Shown here piece after piece: positions 51,801 through 61,416 of a stretch of 64,000 bases of DNA (the first letter of the stretch is position 1; each line of letters starts with the position of its first letter). A model generated the notes under the pieces. The model had not been told where the DNA came from, did not search any database, and saw only the letters and a list, made by a program, of their open reading frames with translations. The position numbers and the translations under genes were made by a program. The stretch spans positions 1 through 64,000 of the forward strand of contig JAKOVX010000033.1 in the NCBI GenBank assembly GCA_029781855.1, read 5' to 3'. Source of the DNA: Acidobacteriota bacterium. GTDB lineage: Bacteria; Acidobacteriota; Blastocatellia; Pyrinomonadales; Pyrinomonadaceae.

Positions 51801-52726
51801 TGACCACAGACTTTTTTAGACAAATTTTGCTCAGCGCCGTTTTGTCGTCGCTTCTCATCGGCATCGATGTGCGCCCCGTTCGGGCGCAGTGGACCGTGTT
51901 CGATCCGTCTCAATACGCACTCCAGGTCGCGAAGAAGATCGACGAAGCCGCCCGCTGGGTGGAGACGATCAACCACTATATTCAAATGTACGAGAACGCC
52001 GTTAAGCAATACGAAAAGATGGTCGAGAGCGTCACGAATCTCCGCGGGATCCTCGACAAGGTCGACGAGCAGGTCATGCGGCACAAGCAGCTGATAACGA
52101 CGTACGCCACGCTCGGTCGATTGATCCGCGGCACGTTCGAACTCAAGAAACGGATCGAAGCGACGATAACGAGCCAGATACACTCAGTTGTGAATATCGC
52201 CAGGAGATTGAAGAACGGAATTTTCGATATGGAAGCGAACAAGCGCGACCTGGACGATTTCCTTCGCCAATCCATCGGGCGCAGTGCGGATGCACACATG
52301 GCCAACCTCGAGCGCCTCGCAAAACTCGACTCCGAGCTTGAACGAATGCTTTTCGATCGGGAGAACATGCTTCTCGATCTTGCAAAACTCTACGAGGAAC
52401 GGGAAAAGATCGCAGACGCAACACGGGCAATATCCGCAAATCCCGATGCCAATCAGGACGGCGTTCAATCTCTGATCGACCAGATGCTCGCCGTGAACCT
52501 TCGAATCACGACCGTCGAAGGCCAGCTTCGCGAGCTCGAAGCGAAGATCCAGGCGAAGTTCATCGCCTACGGTCTGAAGATCGAGCAAATGACCGAGTTC
52601 GGGAAGGAGATCCGACGCACGACGGAAATGATGACCGGGATCACCCGAGCCTCGGATGATTTCCTTCGAGAACTCGAAAGATACGAGATCTGGAACGACG
52701 ACGTTTACCAAAGCCCGCTTCCTTAA
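51800..52726 (+). CDS. virB5: VirB5/TrbJ-like pilus-associated protein
   Basis: The 308-aa secreted protein has a signal peptide (MTTDFFRQILLSAVLSSLLI, cleaved near VRAQ). It is then almost entirely coiled-coil helices (WVETINHYIQMYENAVKQYEKMVESV ... LRELEAKIQAKFIAYGLKIEQM), as in VirB5/TrbJ. The start is fixed by the TAATG overlap with virB4. It precedes virB6, the usual order. Confidence 0.8.
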   Translation: MTTDFFRQILLSAVLSSLLIGIDVRPVRAQWTVFDPSQYALQVAKKIDEAARWVETINHYIQMYENAVKQYEKMVESVTNLRGILDKVDEQVMRHKQLITTYATLGRLIRGTFELKKRIEATITSQIHSVVNIARRLKNGIFDMEANKRDLDDFLRQSIGRSADAHMANLERLAKLDSELERMLFDRENMLLDLAKLYEEREKIADATRAISANPDANQDGVQSLIDQMLAVNLRITTVEGQLRELEAKIQAKFIAYGLKIEQMTEFGKEIRRTTEMMTGITRASDDFLRELERYEIWNDDVYQSPLP

Positions 52727-52759
52727 CCCCAACTGCCTTCGACCGGATAAAGCAACGCC

Positions 52760-55000
52760 ATGAAAATCCAACATATATCGCGCGGCACGGCTGCCGCACT
52801 CATCGTCCTGCTAACGTCCTGCCTCTTCGCCTGCCTTTTCATGACGACGGCGGCCGGCCAACAGCCGCCTCGTCCCCCGCGTCCTCCTCGGGTGGAAGGG
52901 CAGACCCCGATAGGGACGATGAACGGGCAGCCGGTAACCGCGAACGATCTGATCTTGACGATCAATTCCGATTCTCCTTTCATGCCGCCGCTGGACGGGA
53001 GCCCTGCTCCCGTTCTGCAGCAGTTCGAGAATCAGTACCCAGCGAATCCGACTGCAACACCGCCAGGTCCCGTGCTCCCTCCGAAGTCTGCTGCACCGAG
53101 TTTCAGCGAGCAGTTCACAAATCTTATGCGGACGGGGCAGGAATGGTTGTTCCGGTCAGTGCTCGACACGATCGTCAGACCGCTGATGCCGATCCTAACG
53201 TTCCTCGCCTGGATCATCGCAAGTTTCGTACTGATCGTCGCCTTCATTCGCCGCTTCCACGACAATCGCGGCTTGGGGCCTGAGCAGCTTGTCGCCTGGG
53301 GCATCCGGACGATCGTCTTCATGGTCGTAATCGGGGCAAGCCCGTTCATCATCGATGCTCTAACCGTTACTGGAAAGTTCTTTGCCCGGCCGATACGGGG
53401 CTATAACCGATCGCTCGTCGCCGAGTTCGACGAGAAGATGAAGCAGTACGTCAAAAACAACTTCGCAGTCGAGGATCCGGACGCTTTGCTAGCGGAACGA
53501 CTCCCGAACGGAGAACCGGGACTCGTCGGGATCATCACCGATAAGGAATCTTCGGTAAAGGACATAACAAGCGAGATGAACATCCTTGGCTGGGATATGC
53601 CGCGCATGTTCACGTTTATGGTTATCGGGCAGAACATCATTAAGTTCGGTGCGATCTTTCTGTCGGTTGCGGGATTGTTCATCCTTATCGGATTGAAACT
53701 TGCAGCTCCCGTCCTCTCGGCTTTCGGTTTCGACGAGAAGTTCGCGAGCCAGATGTTCTACCCGTTCTGCTGGGGAGTGGCGACCTTTGCGCTGGCGTTC
53801 CCCATCGTTAAGGAAGTCACTCTTTATATCTGCTACGGCATTGGTTTACTAGCCCTCTCGATCTACAACGGCGAGGCGGTGTTTTCGCTTGATCCGACGA
53901 CCGCGATGATCATCACTAATAATAATTACGATCCGGCTTCGAGTGCTCTCATCGTTACTGCATTGTTTTTCGTCTCAAGCCTGTGCTTCATTCTTGTACC
54001 CTGGCTGAGCTATCGCGTGCTCCGGGGACAGGTCTATGAGGGGGTTTCGCAGGTCTCGATGGGGTGGATGCTTTCATCAATAGGCACGGCCCTTGAAACG
54101 TACGGACTCGTCGCTGGGGCTGCTTTGCACCGGCAGGCGGAGAACACGCAGATACAGGGCATCTACAATGCTGAACAGGCCGCCGCGAAGAAAGCCCTCG
54201 AAGCCGCCAACCAATCGACCGATGCGAGGCTCGTTTCGTCGGTCGCCGGCGTCGAAGGCGGCCTCGTCACAAGTCTCGGGCAGATCCGGGCGAATCAGGT
54301 TACGCAGGCACTTCTGGCAGAGGCGAACAAGACATTCGGCATCGCAAGCAGTTCCGCGGCGACACGACGAGAAATAACCGGAATGCAGGCTGAGGCTGAA
54401 GGCACTCGGCAGGCTCGAACCTTCGATGGCTGGAAGGAGGTCGACCTGCGAGGCCAGGGCAACCTTGAGCGGTTCGGTATGAAGACTTACGAATTTACAC
54501 CTGGTGGTTCTTCAATAGCCGGGACTTCCGTTCCTATACGCACCGGACAGGAGCTATTCGACTGGTCTAGGGGTAAACATCCGATTCAGGAAGTGAACAA
54601 GCGGATGGACTCCACCACCCGTGATACCGTTGCTCTGCAGAACAACAACACCCAGATCGTCGCCGACAAGAAGATAGAAGCGTCGAACACATACCAGAGC
54701 GACATCAATAGAGCGTACGAAGCACAGACCTCCCAAAATATCTCCGCCATTGATCGCGGTAGCGGAATCGCGGCTCAGAGTAGCCGGCAGGGAGCGGGTA
54801 TTCAGCTTTCCGGGATTCGGCGCTCTGCAGATATCGAAAGAGGTGCGAATCAACTGAATTTTGAGGGCCGAAGCGAAGCAGCATCAATAAACCAGTCGGC
54901 CGCGACCGAGGCTGCGAGACTTCGGATGGTTTCGACCGTCGTTACGGGATTCTTTAGGGATATGGATCGACGCTTAGAAGAAATGAAGCCAAAGTACTGA
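52760..55000 (+). CDS. virB6: VirB6/TrbL-like polytopic membrane protein
   Basis: The 746-aa protein has an N-terminal signal-like helix, a proline-rich stretch (PPRPPRPPRVEGQTP), and at least six membrane helices between about residues 130 and 430 (for example ILTFLAWIIASFVLIVAFI and IFLSVAGLFILIGLKLAAPVL). A long soluble Ala/Gln-rich C-terminal domain follows. Size and topology fit extended VirB6/TrbL proteins that form the inner-membrane channel. It is the last transfer gene of the rightward operon. Confidence 0.8.
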   Translation: MKIQHISRGTAAALIVLLTSCLFACLFMTTAAGQQPPRPPRPPRVEGQTPIGTMNGQPVTANDLILTINSDSPFMPPLDGSPAPVLQQFENQYPANPTATPPGPVLPPKSAAPSFSEQFTNLMRTGQEWLFRSVLDTIVRPLMPILTFLAWIIASFVLIVAFIRRFHDNRGLGPEQLVAWGIRTIVFMVVIGASPFIIDALTVTGKFFARPIRGYNRSLVAEFDEKMKQYVKNNFAVEDPDALLAERLPNGEPGLVGIITDKESSVKDITSEMNILGWDMPRMFTFMVIGQNIIKFGAIFLSVAGLFILIGLKLAAPVLSAFGFDEKFASQMFYPFCWGVATFALAFPIVKEVTLYICYGIGLLALSIYNGEAVFSLDPTTAMIITNNNYDPASSALIVTALFFVSSLCFILVPWLSYRVLRGQVYEGVSQVSMGWMLSSIGTALETYGLVAGAALHRQAENTQIQGIYNAEQAAAKKALEAANQSTDARLVSSVAGVEGGLVTSLGQIRANQVTQALLAEANKTFGIASSSAATRREITGMQAEAEGTRQARTFDGWKEVDLRGQGNLERFGMKTYEFTPGGSSIAGTSVPIRTGQELFDWSRGKHPIQEVNKRMDSTTRDTVALQNNNTQIVADKKIEASNTYQSDINRAYEAQTSQNISAIDRGSGIAAQSSRQGAGIQLSGIRRSADIERGANQLNFEGRSEAASINQSAATEAARLRMVSTVVTGFFRDMDRRLEEMKPKY

Positions 55001-55191
55001 AGACAAAACGGAAGGGTGCAGCATTCCGTCAGATTGGAACCCTCAGAGTCGAAGGCTTCCTACTGTCAGAAAAGACCGGAGATAACCCGTGCGGAAAAGT
55101 TTGTCATTAGCTGGAGCTTATAAAGTTTCGGAGGCCAGCTGCCATCAGCCCCGAGGCCGGAATGCGCCGGCGAACCCGCTGGTTCTATGCC

Positions 55192-55218
55192 TGACACCCG
55201 ATTCTTTTTTTGACACCC
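55192..55218. repeat. Direct repeat TGACACCC x2 upstream of the HEPN gene
   Basis: TGACACCC occurs at 55192-55199 and 55211-55218, separated by a T-rich stretch (seven Ts). It lies 50-75 bp upstream of the HEPN gene and could be its promoter or operator region. The rest of the 267-bp gap after virB6 shows nothing I can name. Confidence 0.3.
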
Positions 55219-55267
55219 TGAGACGCTCGATTACGTGTAGACTGTAGGTGAAACGTAGCATGCCGCA

Positions 55268-56149
55268 ATGAAGGAAGTAACCCTGCAATGGCTCGAAGAT
55301 ATGGCTGCCGAGCTTGATCGACAAGGAGTCGGTAGCAACTTGCGAGCGGAGCAGGCTGAAAAAACATTTCGAAAGGAGTTTGTTGTTGGGCCTAAATCCA
55401 CCGAGGACTTCAATGCGCAGTGGAATCACCTTAACCAGCAGATCGAGAAGATTCACTCATTCTTTTTGACCCAAACTAACAAAGATCGCGGTTATATTTG
55501 TGCTCAGTTTACGGGAATATACTACTTTTTCGGCGAATTCTGGAAGTTCTCAATTCCACTTGTAATGGGACAACGTAGACTCCATGCCTTTAAGTATTTG
55601 GAAATGCCTTTTGAACTTCAGAAGCGGTTAGCCTCAGACGTTAATTCGGTTAAGGATTATGCAGGGGTATTTTTTGACTCGGTCGATTATGGCTACGGAA
55701 TCGAGGAAGTTGAAAGAAGGTGTCCAAATAATCTTTCAAAGCAACTATTTCGGAGCGGCGATAAGCACTTGCATGCGGCTCGAGCATTGCTGTGTCAGCA
55801 GCAGGCGAGTTCAAAAGCTATTGAGGATGCGCGAATGGCGATTGAGATATTCCTTAAGGCTTTTATTGTCGCGCACGACGGCCTTACCGACGACGAGTTA
55901 AGGAGACAATTCAGTCACGATCTCGATCGATTGGCTGACCGGTGTATCGTTCTTGGACTAACCGACTTAGGTCCTGTAAAGAATAAGATTGTTGCGCTTC
56001 CTGATGTTCAGACCCGTTACGACGCTAAAGAACGCACCTTCGGCGAACTTTGGGGAGCGTATCGAGTTGCGCTTGCGGTCGGTGTTGCGGTATTGCGGCC
56101 ATTAACCGGACGAGACTGTCGACCGGATTATCCGAGAGAAGTGCAATAA
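55268..56149 (+). CDS. HEPN-domain protein, possible RNase toxin or defence effector
   Basis: In this 293-aa protein the C-terminal half is a HEPN-like helical bundle (GDKHLHAARALLCQQQASSKAIEDARMAIEIFLKAFI). It carries an Rx4H catalytic-type motif, RRQFSH (Arg212 to His217), which is the hallmark of HEPN RNases. The N-terminal half is helical and unrecognised. There is no adjacent nucleotidyltransferase (MNT) antitoxin gene. It converges with the large PD-(D/E)XK protein gene. A structural HEPN role without RNase activity is possible. Confidence 0.6.
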   Translation: MKEVTLQWLEDMAAELDRQGVGSNLRAEQAEKTFRKEFVVGPKSTEDFNAQWNHLNQQIEKIHSFFLTQTNKDRGYICAQFTGIYYFFGEFWKFSIPLVMGQRRLHAFKYLEMPFELQKRLASDVNSVKDYAGVFFDSVDYGYGIEEVERRCPNNLSKQLFRSGDKHLHAARALLCQQQASSKAIEDARMAIEIFLKAFIVAHDGLTDDELRRQFSHDLDRLADRCIVLGLTDLGPVKNKIVALPDVQTRYDAKERTFGELWGAYRVALAVGVAVLRPLTGRDCRPDYPREVQ

Positions 56150-56228
56150 AGATAATTACTAATAAAGTATTTCTTTCAAACGGCTGCGCTTGTCGACAGA
56201 TCCCGGCACATCTGGCCGTTGTCAGAAC

Positions 56229-58622
56229 TCAGTCAGCCAAGTATATCTTCTGCGTTAACTCGCAAAGACCGCGCAGTTGCCTGTTCATCAAGATCGCGTG
56301 CGCGTGCTCAGGTATACTGTTTAGCTTTCCTTCCCAACAATACGGTGGCTCTTTTTCCGAATATAATTCGGCGCCGGTCAAAATCAATAGCTTTGTCCCG
56401 AGATAACTCGGATCCTTTCTGCCAAGCTGTTTGTTAAAAGTCCTTATTAGCTTCTTCTCTTTTGCATTAAGTTGGGTTTCAAGCGTCGCGAAAACAAAGT
56501 AAGAATCTGGAAATCTTTCCGAAAGAAGCGTCAGATTTCGCACGTCTTTCTCAGAAAACGGCTTATTGTAAGTCTTGCATTCGGCGAAGATAAGATCAGG
56601 CCGTTTTACAAATACAGAATCGTCGCAAAAAAATAGGGCAAGGTCAGATTCCGTAGTGTTGTCGTCACTGCGTTTTTCCTCTTTGGGCCACATCTCAAGA
56701 CCGAAAATTGGCGTTGTCCGTCGGTTTAGACTCCTACTGAAAAACCCGAGGGTCAGCAAAACGGAGTATGAGCCATAGTCACTTGTGGCCGGGCTAAAGG
56801 CGCCAATAGTTCTATATGCCCACGTAAGCTGCTTAGCCGGGGCATACGTTGGTAGGTCAATTACTTCAAGACAGTTCGGACATTTTATCTGATAGTTTAA
56901 ATCGTCAATTGAATGCCACGACGGTTGATTGCAAAACGTGCAATTTAGCTCGATACCAAGTTGAATGACGTTGGCTTTTAGAAGTTCTTGAAGAAGATTG
57001 TCCCCTGAACGTCGCCATAAAGCTTTTCGTGTATTGGCGATTTTCTTGAGCTTTCCGATAAGGTTTTTATAGCTGACCGGTTTGGATTCGATTCTTACCG
57101 CCCGTCGATTTTCATCTGCCGGTCCCAGGTTCCCTTTTCGAAAATCAGTATGCAGCAGATCGAAAATCTCCTCATTTCGCAACAGCCATATGCCGAAAAC
57201 ACCTCCCAGACTCTTTAGCATCTGCTTGCCGATTCGTCCAGCAGGTGACAAAGCCGTTGCATAGTTAGAATTTTGAAACCAACGAAAGAAGATGTCTTCA
57301 GCCTTTGGTAGCTTCAGTACAAATGTTTCGTCCCCGAAAGTTGCTAGATAAGTTATTTCTCCGGCGCGGAAGCGGAAGTTAGGGAAGTTATACCCGTCCA
57401 ATGCGACTGCCATTACATTATTGCCTTCAGGCATAGCTTCTGCCATAAGGTCCTTGTCATGACGGAGTCGAAGATCAATGTCGTTTGCGTATGCCACACT
57501 ACGGATTCCTGAATGTAGGAAATCCGGATTAAGAAGCTTGATTTGTATTTGTGGAGTATCCGCAAAAGTAAACCGGGCATCCTTAGCTATTGTTCGATTG
57601 AAACTGGGGCGAAAGTTCCGCTCAAATGCCTCTTCTCCGGCCAAGGGCAAATAGCTAAACGTGACTTTGTCCTTTGGCCGCTCGCCATCTTTGATAGGTT
57701 GTCGGAAGGGGATCCCGATTTCGGCAAAATAGTTCTCAGCCGGAGATGAGAGAAATGGCGTACTAGAACTTTCATACGCGGTGATGCACCACGACCCGGG
57801 ATAATTAGAAGGACGAAAGTTGCGCTCCACAGCTCGTATAACAAAGTCTCGCATTGAACTAGATTTCGTCGCTTGCTTTGCAATCGGTATAACGTGGAAG
57901 CCAAGTGCCCGAAGGTTCCAATAATGCACTATGTCAATAAACTGAGTCGCATCTAAAAACAAAATGCATTCGGAAGCGCCTTGAGCATTGACTGTGTAGG
58001 CTGTCACGCGGCCGGGGAATAAAGTCCCTTGTCCAAAATAATCTGTGAAATCGTCAATTGAGACTTCAGGGTTTTCGCTACTAAAGAACTGCGCATAGCC
58101 TTTTTCGAAAATTTCAAGAATATCTGCAGACCATTCACCGAAAACACTGGCAAGAAAAAGAGCGTACTTACCCGAATACTTAGGAACGATGAACCGCCTA
58201 GGGTTTCTTTCAACATACTTATACTCATAGCGCGCGATATGGTTCAGGATTTCAAATGCACCTATGCCGTAGTGCGGCCAATTCCATGTTTCGAACCCAA
58301 TGAATATGTCCTTCTTTGCAAGCAATGGTACGTTATCTATTTTTGAATCGAATTCAACGGAGTCTTCAAAAACAACTAGAAAGTCTGGCCGATAAACGTC
58401 GAGGTGGGTTTTAAGATAATTCTTATTCCGTATTTGATTTTTCAAATGGCGAGGAAACCTCTTTGGGACCTTGTCGAATGTTGGAATAATAGGATTGTAG
58501 ATTCCGCCCCATAGAAATGAGTTTATTCGAATAGCTTCGCGAAGCTTTTCAGTGTCTCCGAATGGAACCAGGAAGCCAAATCGAACTGGTCTTAGTTTTA
58601 CGTTCGCATAAGCACTTGTCAC
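56229..58622 (-). CDS. 797-aa protein with zinc ribbon and PD-(D/E)XK nuclease-like domain
   Basis: This is a large soluble protein with no recognised N-terminal domain (residues 1-550). It has a zinc ribbon at about 560-590 (NCTFCNQPSWH ... IKCPNCLEV) and a C-terminal nuclease-like core. The core shows SDLALFF (Asp660), then KRPDLIFAECKTYNK with Asp676, Glu681 and Lys683, and a following helix and strand (NLTLLSERFPDSYFVFATLE), as in restriction-type PD-(D/E)XK folds. The GTG start follows GGAGGGAG. It stands alone between a HEPN gene and a SRAP gene. A solitary defence nuclease is the best guess; the family name is unknown to me. Confidence 0.65.
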   Translation of the reverse strand: MTSAYANVKLRPVRFGFLVPFGDTEKLREAIRINSFLWGGIYNPIIPTFDKVPKRFPRHLKNQIRNKNYLKTHLDVYRPDFLVVFEDSVEFDSKIDNVPLLAKKDIFIGFETWNWPHYGIGAFEILNHIARYEYKYVERNPRRFIVPKYSGKYALFLASVFGEWSADILEIFEKGYAQFFSSENPEVSIDDFTDYFGQGTLFPGRVTAYTVNAQGASECILFLDATQFIDIVHYWNLRALGFHVIPIAKQATKSSSMRDFVIRAVERNFRPSNYPGSWCITAYESSSTPFLSSPAENYFAEIGIPFRQPIKDGERPKDKVTFSYLPLAGEEAFERNFRPSFNRTIAKDARFTFADTPQIQIKLLNPDFLHSGIRSVAYANDIDLRLRHDKDLMAEAMPEGNNVMAVALDGYNFPNFRFRAGEITYLATFGDETFVLKLPKAEDIFFRWFQNSNYATALSPAGRIGKQMLKSLGGVFGIWLLRNEEIFDLLHTDFRKGNLGPADENRRAVRIESKPVSYKNLIGKLKKIANTRKALWRRSGDNLLQELLKANVIQLGIELNCTFCNQPSWHSIDDLNYQIKCPNCLEVIDLPTYAPAKQLTWAYRTIGAFSPATSDYGSYSVLLTLGFFSRSLNRRTTPIFGLEMWPKEEKRSDDNTTESDLALFFCDDSVFVKRPDLIFAECKTYNKPFSEKDVRNLTLLSERFPDSYFVFATLETQLNAKEKKLIRTFNKQLGRKDPSYLGTKLLILTGAELYSEKEPPYCWEGKLNSIPEHAHAILMNRQLRGLCELTQKIYLAD

Positions 58623-58858
58623 AAACTCCCTCCTATATCAGCAAGACAGAATTGGCGATACTCAAGAATGTATTGTATGACGGTTGATAAAATATAAAGA
58701 GATCCACTTTGTGCAGAATCAACGTTCTGACTGCTCGATTAAACTAAGCAGGGGGGTGCCAAAGGGCGACACCGCGGACCTTGATATCAAACGCTCAAAG
58801 CGTCAGGGTAATTCGCACTGCAAGGTGTAAATCGGCTGCCAGCCGTATTCCATAGCTT

Positions 58859-58879
58859 TGGCGGTTAATCTTACCGCCA
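58859..58879. terminator. Hairpin downstream of the SRAP gene
   Basis: TGGCGGT and ACCGCCA form a perfect 7-bp stem with a 7-nt loop about 33 bp after the SRAP stop on the minus strand. No strong T-tract. The rest of the 289-bp gap 58623-58911 shows no gene. Confidence 0.4.
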
Positions 58880-58911
58880 TTTAGAGCGCCAAACTCAACA
58901 TAACAGCATCA

Positions 58912-59619
58912 TTAGAACAGTGATTTCTGCTGGATATCTTCGCCCTTCTTGGCTATGGACTCCTCCTGTGCTTTTTGTTTCGGCGATGGATTTTCCTCGG
59001 GATAAAGTTTTTCGAGCGTGTCGGGCATTTCGTCCGCAATCAGCTGGCCGTTGTAAGGAAGGAGTAAATCGCGGTTTCCATTCAATAGCCATTCTTTTTG
59101 AGAGTGCTTGGAATCAAGGATAACAGGCATCGCCTGCGGATGTATGGGCAGCATGAAATCGTTCGATTCGACAGTAAAGGTCGCGAAAGAAAATCTGGGC
59201 GATCCGTTATCGAACCATCGACTCCATAGCCCGGCGATGGCGTAAGGCTGGCGATTGGCCAGCATGATCTTGACAGGCGGTATTCCTTTGCCTTTTGTCG
59301 GCCATTCATAAAAGGCATCGATCGGAAATATGCATCGCTTGCCTGATTTCAGCAGCGGCGGCCACATTTTTCTCTGGTCCATCGAATCGACGCGAATATT
59401 GAACGCGGGAAACTTCGCTTCGAATTCCGTTGCGTGGTCCCACTGGCACCACCAGTTCGCTTTTACGGTCGCGACCTGTCCTTCCGAGAGATGAGCGACG
59501 ATATTGGTTTCCTCAGTGGGCCTGATGTTTCGGCGAGGCGTGAACTGCTCGGGCATTTCCCACCCATAGACACGCTCGAAATATCTGTCAACTTCTTCCT
59601 GCGATGCTCTTCCACACAT
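58912..59619 (-). CDS. SRAP-domain protein (YedK/HMCES family)
   Basis: SRAP proteins form a covalent link with abasic sites in single-stranded DNA. The catalytic Cys2 is directly after the start Met (MCGRAS). NIRVDSM and the glutamate in IDAFYEWP are present, as is the histidine in PIHPQAMPVIL. At 235 aa the length is usual, with a Lys/Glu-rich tail. Its start is 21 bp from the stop of the zinc-ribbon gene upstream. Such genes are common on mobile elements, where they protect single-stranded intermediates. Confidence 0.92.
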   Translation of the reverse strand: MCGRASQEEVDRYFERVYGWEMPEQFTPRRNIRPTEETNIVAHLSEGQVATVKANWWCQWDHATEFEAKFPAFNIRVDSMDQRKMWPPLLKSGKRCIFPIDAFYEWPTKGKGIPPVKIMLANRQPYAIAGLWSRWFDNGSPRFSFATFTVESNDFMLPIHPQAMPVILDSKHSQKEWLLNGNRDLLLPYNGQLIADEMPDTLEKLYPEENPSPKQKAQEESIAKKGEDIQQKSLF

Positions 59620-59640
59620 AATCCTAATGTTACCTCGAAT

Positions 59641-60126
59641 TTATCTCTCCTCCGCATCGGAGGCATGTGCGCGATGCGGGGGATTGAAATGGGCATTGTC
59701 CAGATGCCAGAGTAATATGTCCCGTGCTTCCTCGTTTGTTCCGGGATAAGAAGCCCAGCTGCATCTATGGCATTTAGCTTCGAAGTTCTGGCTCGGCGTG
59801 AGTGCATTCGTAATTTGAACGGGACCGATGAACGTTCCGTCAAAAAGAGGCCGCCACGTCTTCTTCGATACTTTCCTTGCCATTTTTCCAAGCTCAAGAC
59901 TTTTTACATATAGCTCAGGGCGAAGGATCTTCATGGCTTCGTAATAAGCCCATGCGAAGCTTGCTTTGTTGCGGAGCCCTTTCATAATGTTTATCGGCAA
60001 TTGCTTCTCGCACCCGGAGCAAAAGACCTGAACGCTCCGCTGCCTCCAACCTCCGCACGCTGGGCAATGCTTCGAATCAAAGGCCGCTCGAAAGGCCACC
60101 TCCCGTTCGTAAGGTCCAATTTTCAT
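59641..60126 (-). CDS. Zinc-ribbon hypothetical protein
   Basis: The 161-aa protein has two cysteine clusters: CPACGGWRQRSVQVFCSGC (about residues 21-39), a four-Cys zinc ribbon, and CHRCSWAS ... LLWHLDNAH (about 119-147), a Cys2His2-like group. The middle is helical. It is immediately upstream of the SRAP gene on the same strand and likely co-expressed. No named family was recognised; nucleic-acid binding is probable from the zinc ribbons. Confidence 0.65.
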   Translation of the reverse strand: MKIGPYEREVAFRAAFDSKHCPACGGWRQRSVQVFCSGCEKQLPINIMKGLRNKASFAWAYYEAMKILRPELYVKSLELGKMARKVSKKTWRPLFDGTFIGPVQITNALTPSQNFEAKCHRCSWASYPGTNEEARDILLWHLDNAHFNPPHRAHASDAEER

Positions 60127-60263
60127 CGGAAGGATATGTTACCGGCTAGGGGGAGTGTGTTGCAAGTGTGAAACAGCATTCGCGTCAACGTCGGGACCGG
60201 GAAACTCACCGTGGGCTGTAAAACAAGCTGCAGACAGTTTTCTAGGGATACGAGAAGATCGCG

Positions 60264-61388
60264 ATGGCGGATACCGGATTCAAAAGGGTTTCAAAGAACT
60301 GCCCGTGTCGTGTTTGCGGGAAGCCGGATTGGTGCAGTACGACCACGACGGAAACGATATCGTTTTGCGCCCGATCCACTCTGAATGCCGATCGGGTCAG
60401 CCGGCACGGGTGGGGAGTTTTTTACCACCAGGATTCCGGTTTCGATTTCAACTTCAACCGAACCTTTTACGGATCTTCAAAACGGAAAACCCGGGTTTCA
60501 AAACTTCTCGCTCAGCCCGCGATCCGGGACAGGGTCTATCGAAGGATTATCGAATTGTCACCCGCATCCTCCAATTATGAGATCGTGAATGGCCGCGGCG
60601 GTCTGTCAACGCGAGGGATACAGGACTACTCACAGTACGGAAGCCTTCCGAGGATAGCAAACGAAAGAAACGTACTGGTTGAGCGTCTTGTTGAAGAGCT
60701 CGCGAAAGAAGGAAATGGAGAGCGGCTATCATTCGTCGGAATACCGGGTTTCTGGAGAGATACAAGGAGCAAACTGCGTCTCTGGAGTGACCAGGATTCG
60801 TTCGACGATCTGATGCTGATCCCGTTCGTCGGAAGTGACGGGCTTATTCGCGCTTGCCAGATACGGTTCATGAGATATGTGAGGAATAAGTCCGGGCGCT
60901 ACGTCTGGCTCTCCTCGTCAAAAGAGCGAACCGGTTGCGGTCCGGGGGCTCCTTTGCATCACGCCGGTCCCGGTTCACGGTTAGACCAACCCGTTCTGGT
61001 CACCGAAGGAGCCCTGAAGGCGGCAACGGCGCAGACGCTTTTAACTGATAGATATGTTGTTGGCAACAGCGGCGTCGCGACCGCTCACCGCGAGATCGTG
61101 GAGACCGCAAGAGGAAAAGCATTGGAGATTGCATTCGACAATGACAGTTTCACAAATCCGCACGTAGCACGAGCACTAGCGGCATTAGTTAGGCTTCGCC
61201 GCTCGGATCAGATTTCCTTCGCGTATAACGAAGATGTTCGGATCGTGACTTGGGACAAACGCATCAAGGGCTTGGACGATGCACTGCTCACCGGTGCTCC
61301 CCTGAAATATCTCACCGTGGCCGAATGGCTCAAATATCTCATCCCGGAATGCCTGGAACAGGCGAGTCGTCAGCTGTCTTTCGCCTAG
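60264..61388 (+). CDS. Primase-like protein with zinc motif and Toprim-like (DUF3854) domain
   Basis: The 374-aa protein starts with a cysteine cluster (NCPCRVCGKPDWCS) like a primase zinc-binding domain. It contains a DUF3854/Toprim-like core: VLVTEGALKAATAQTLLTDRYVVGNSGVA (Glu), then LEIAFDNDSFTNPHVARAL (Asp-x-Asp) and IKGLDDALLTG. The arrangement resembles plasmid and phage primases that recruit a separate helicase. It ends in TAG and is followed by the methyltransferase gene after 28 bp. It may prime synthesis on the transferred strand. Confidence 0.75.
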   Translation: MADTGFKRVSKNCPCRVCGKPDWCSTTTTETISFCARSTLNADRVSRHGWGVFYHQDSGFDFNFNRTFYGSSKRKTRVSKLLAQPAIRDRVYRRIIELSPASSNYEIVNGRGGLSTRGIQDYSQYGSLPRIANERNVLVERLVEELAKEGNGERLSFVGIPGFWRDTRSKLRLWSDQDSFDDLMLIPFVGSDGLIRACQIRFMRYVRNKSGRYVWLSSSKERTGCGPGAPLHHAGPGSRLDQPVLVTEGALKAATAQTLLTDRYVVGNSGVATAHREIVETARGKALEIAFDNDSFTNPHVARALAALVRLRRSDQISFAYNEDVRIVTWDKRIKGLDDALLTGAPLKYLTVAEWLKYLIPECLEQASRQLSFA

Positions 61389-61416
61389 ATCGGGAAACAA
61401 GCTGCTGGCAGAAAGT

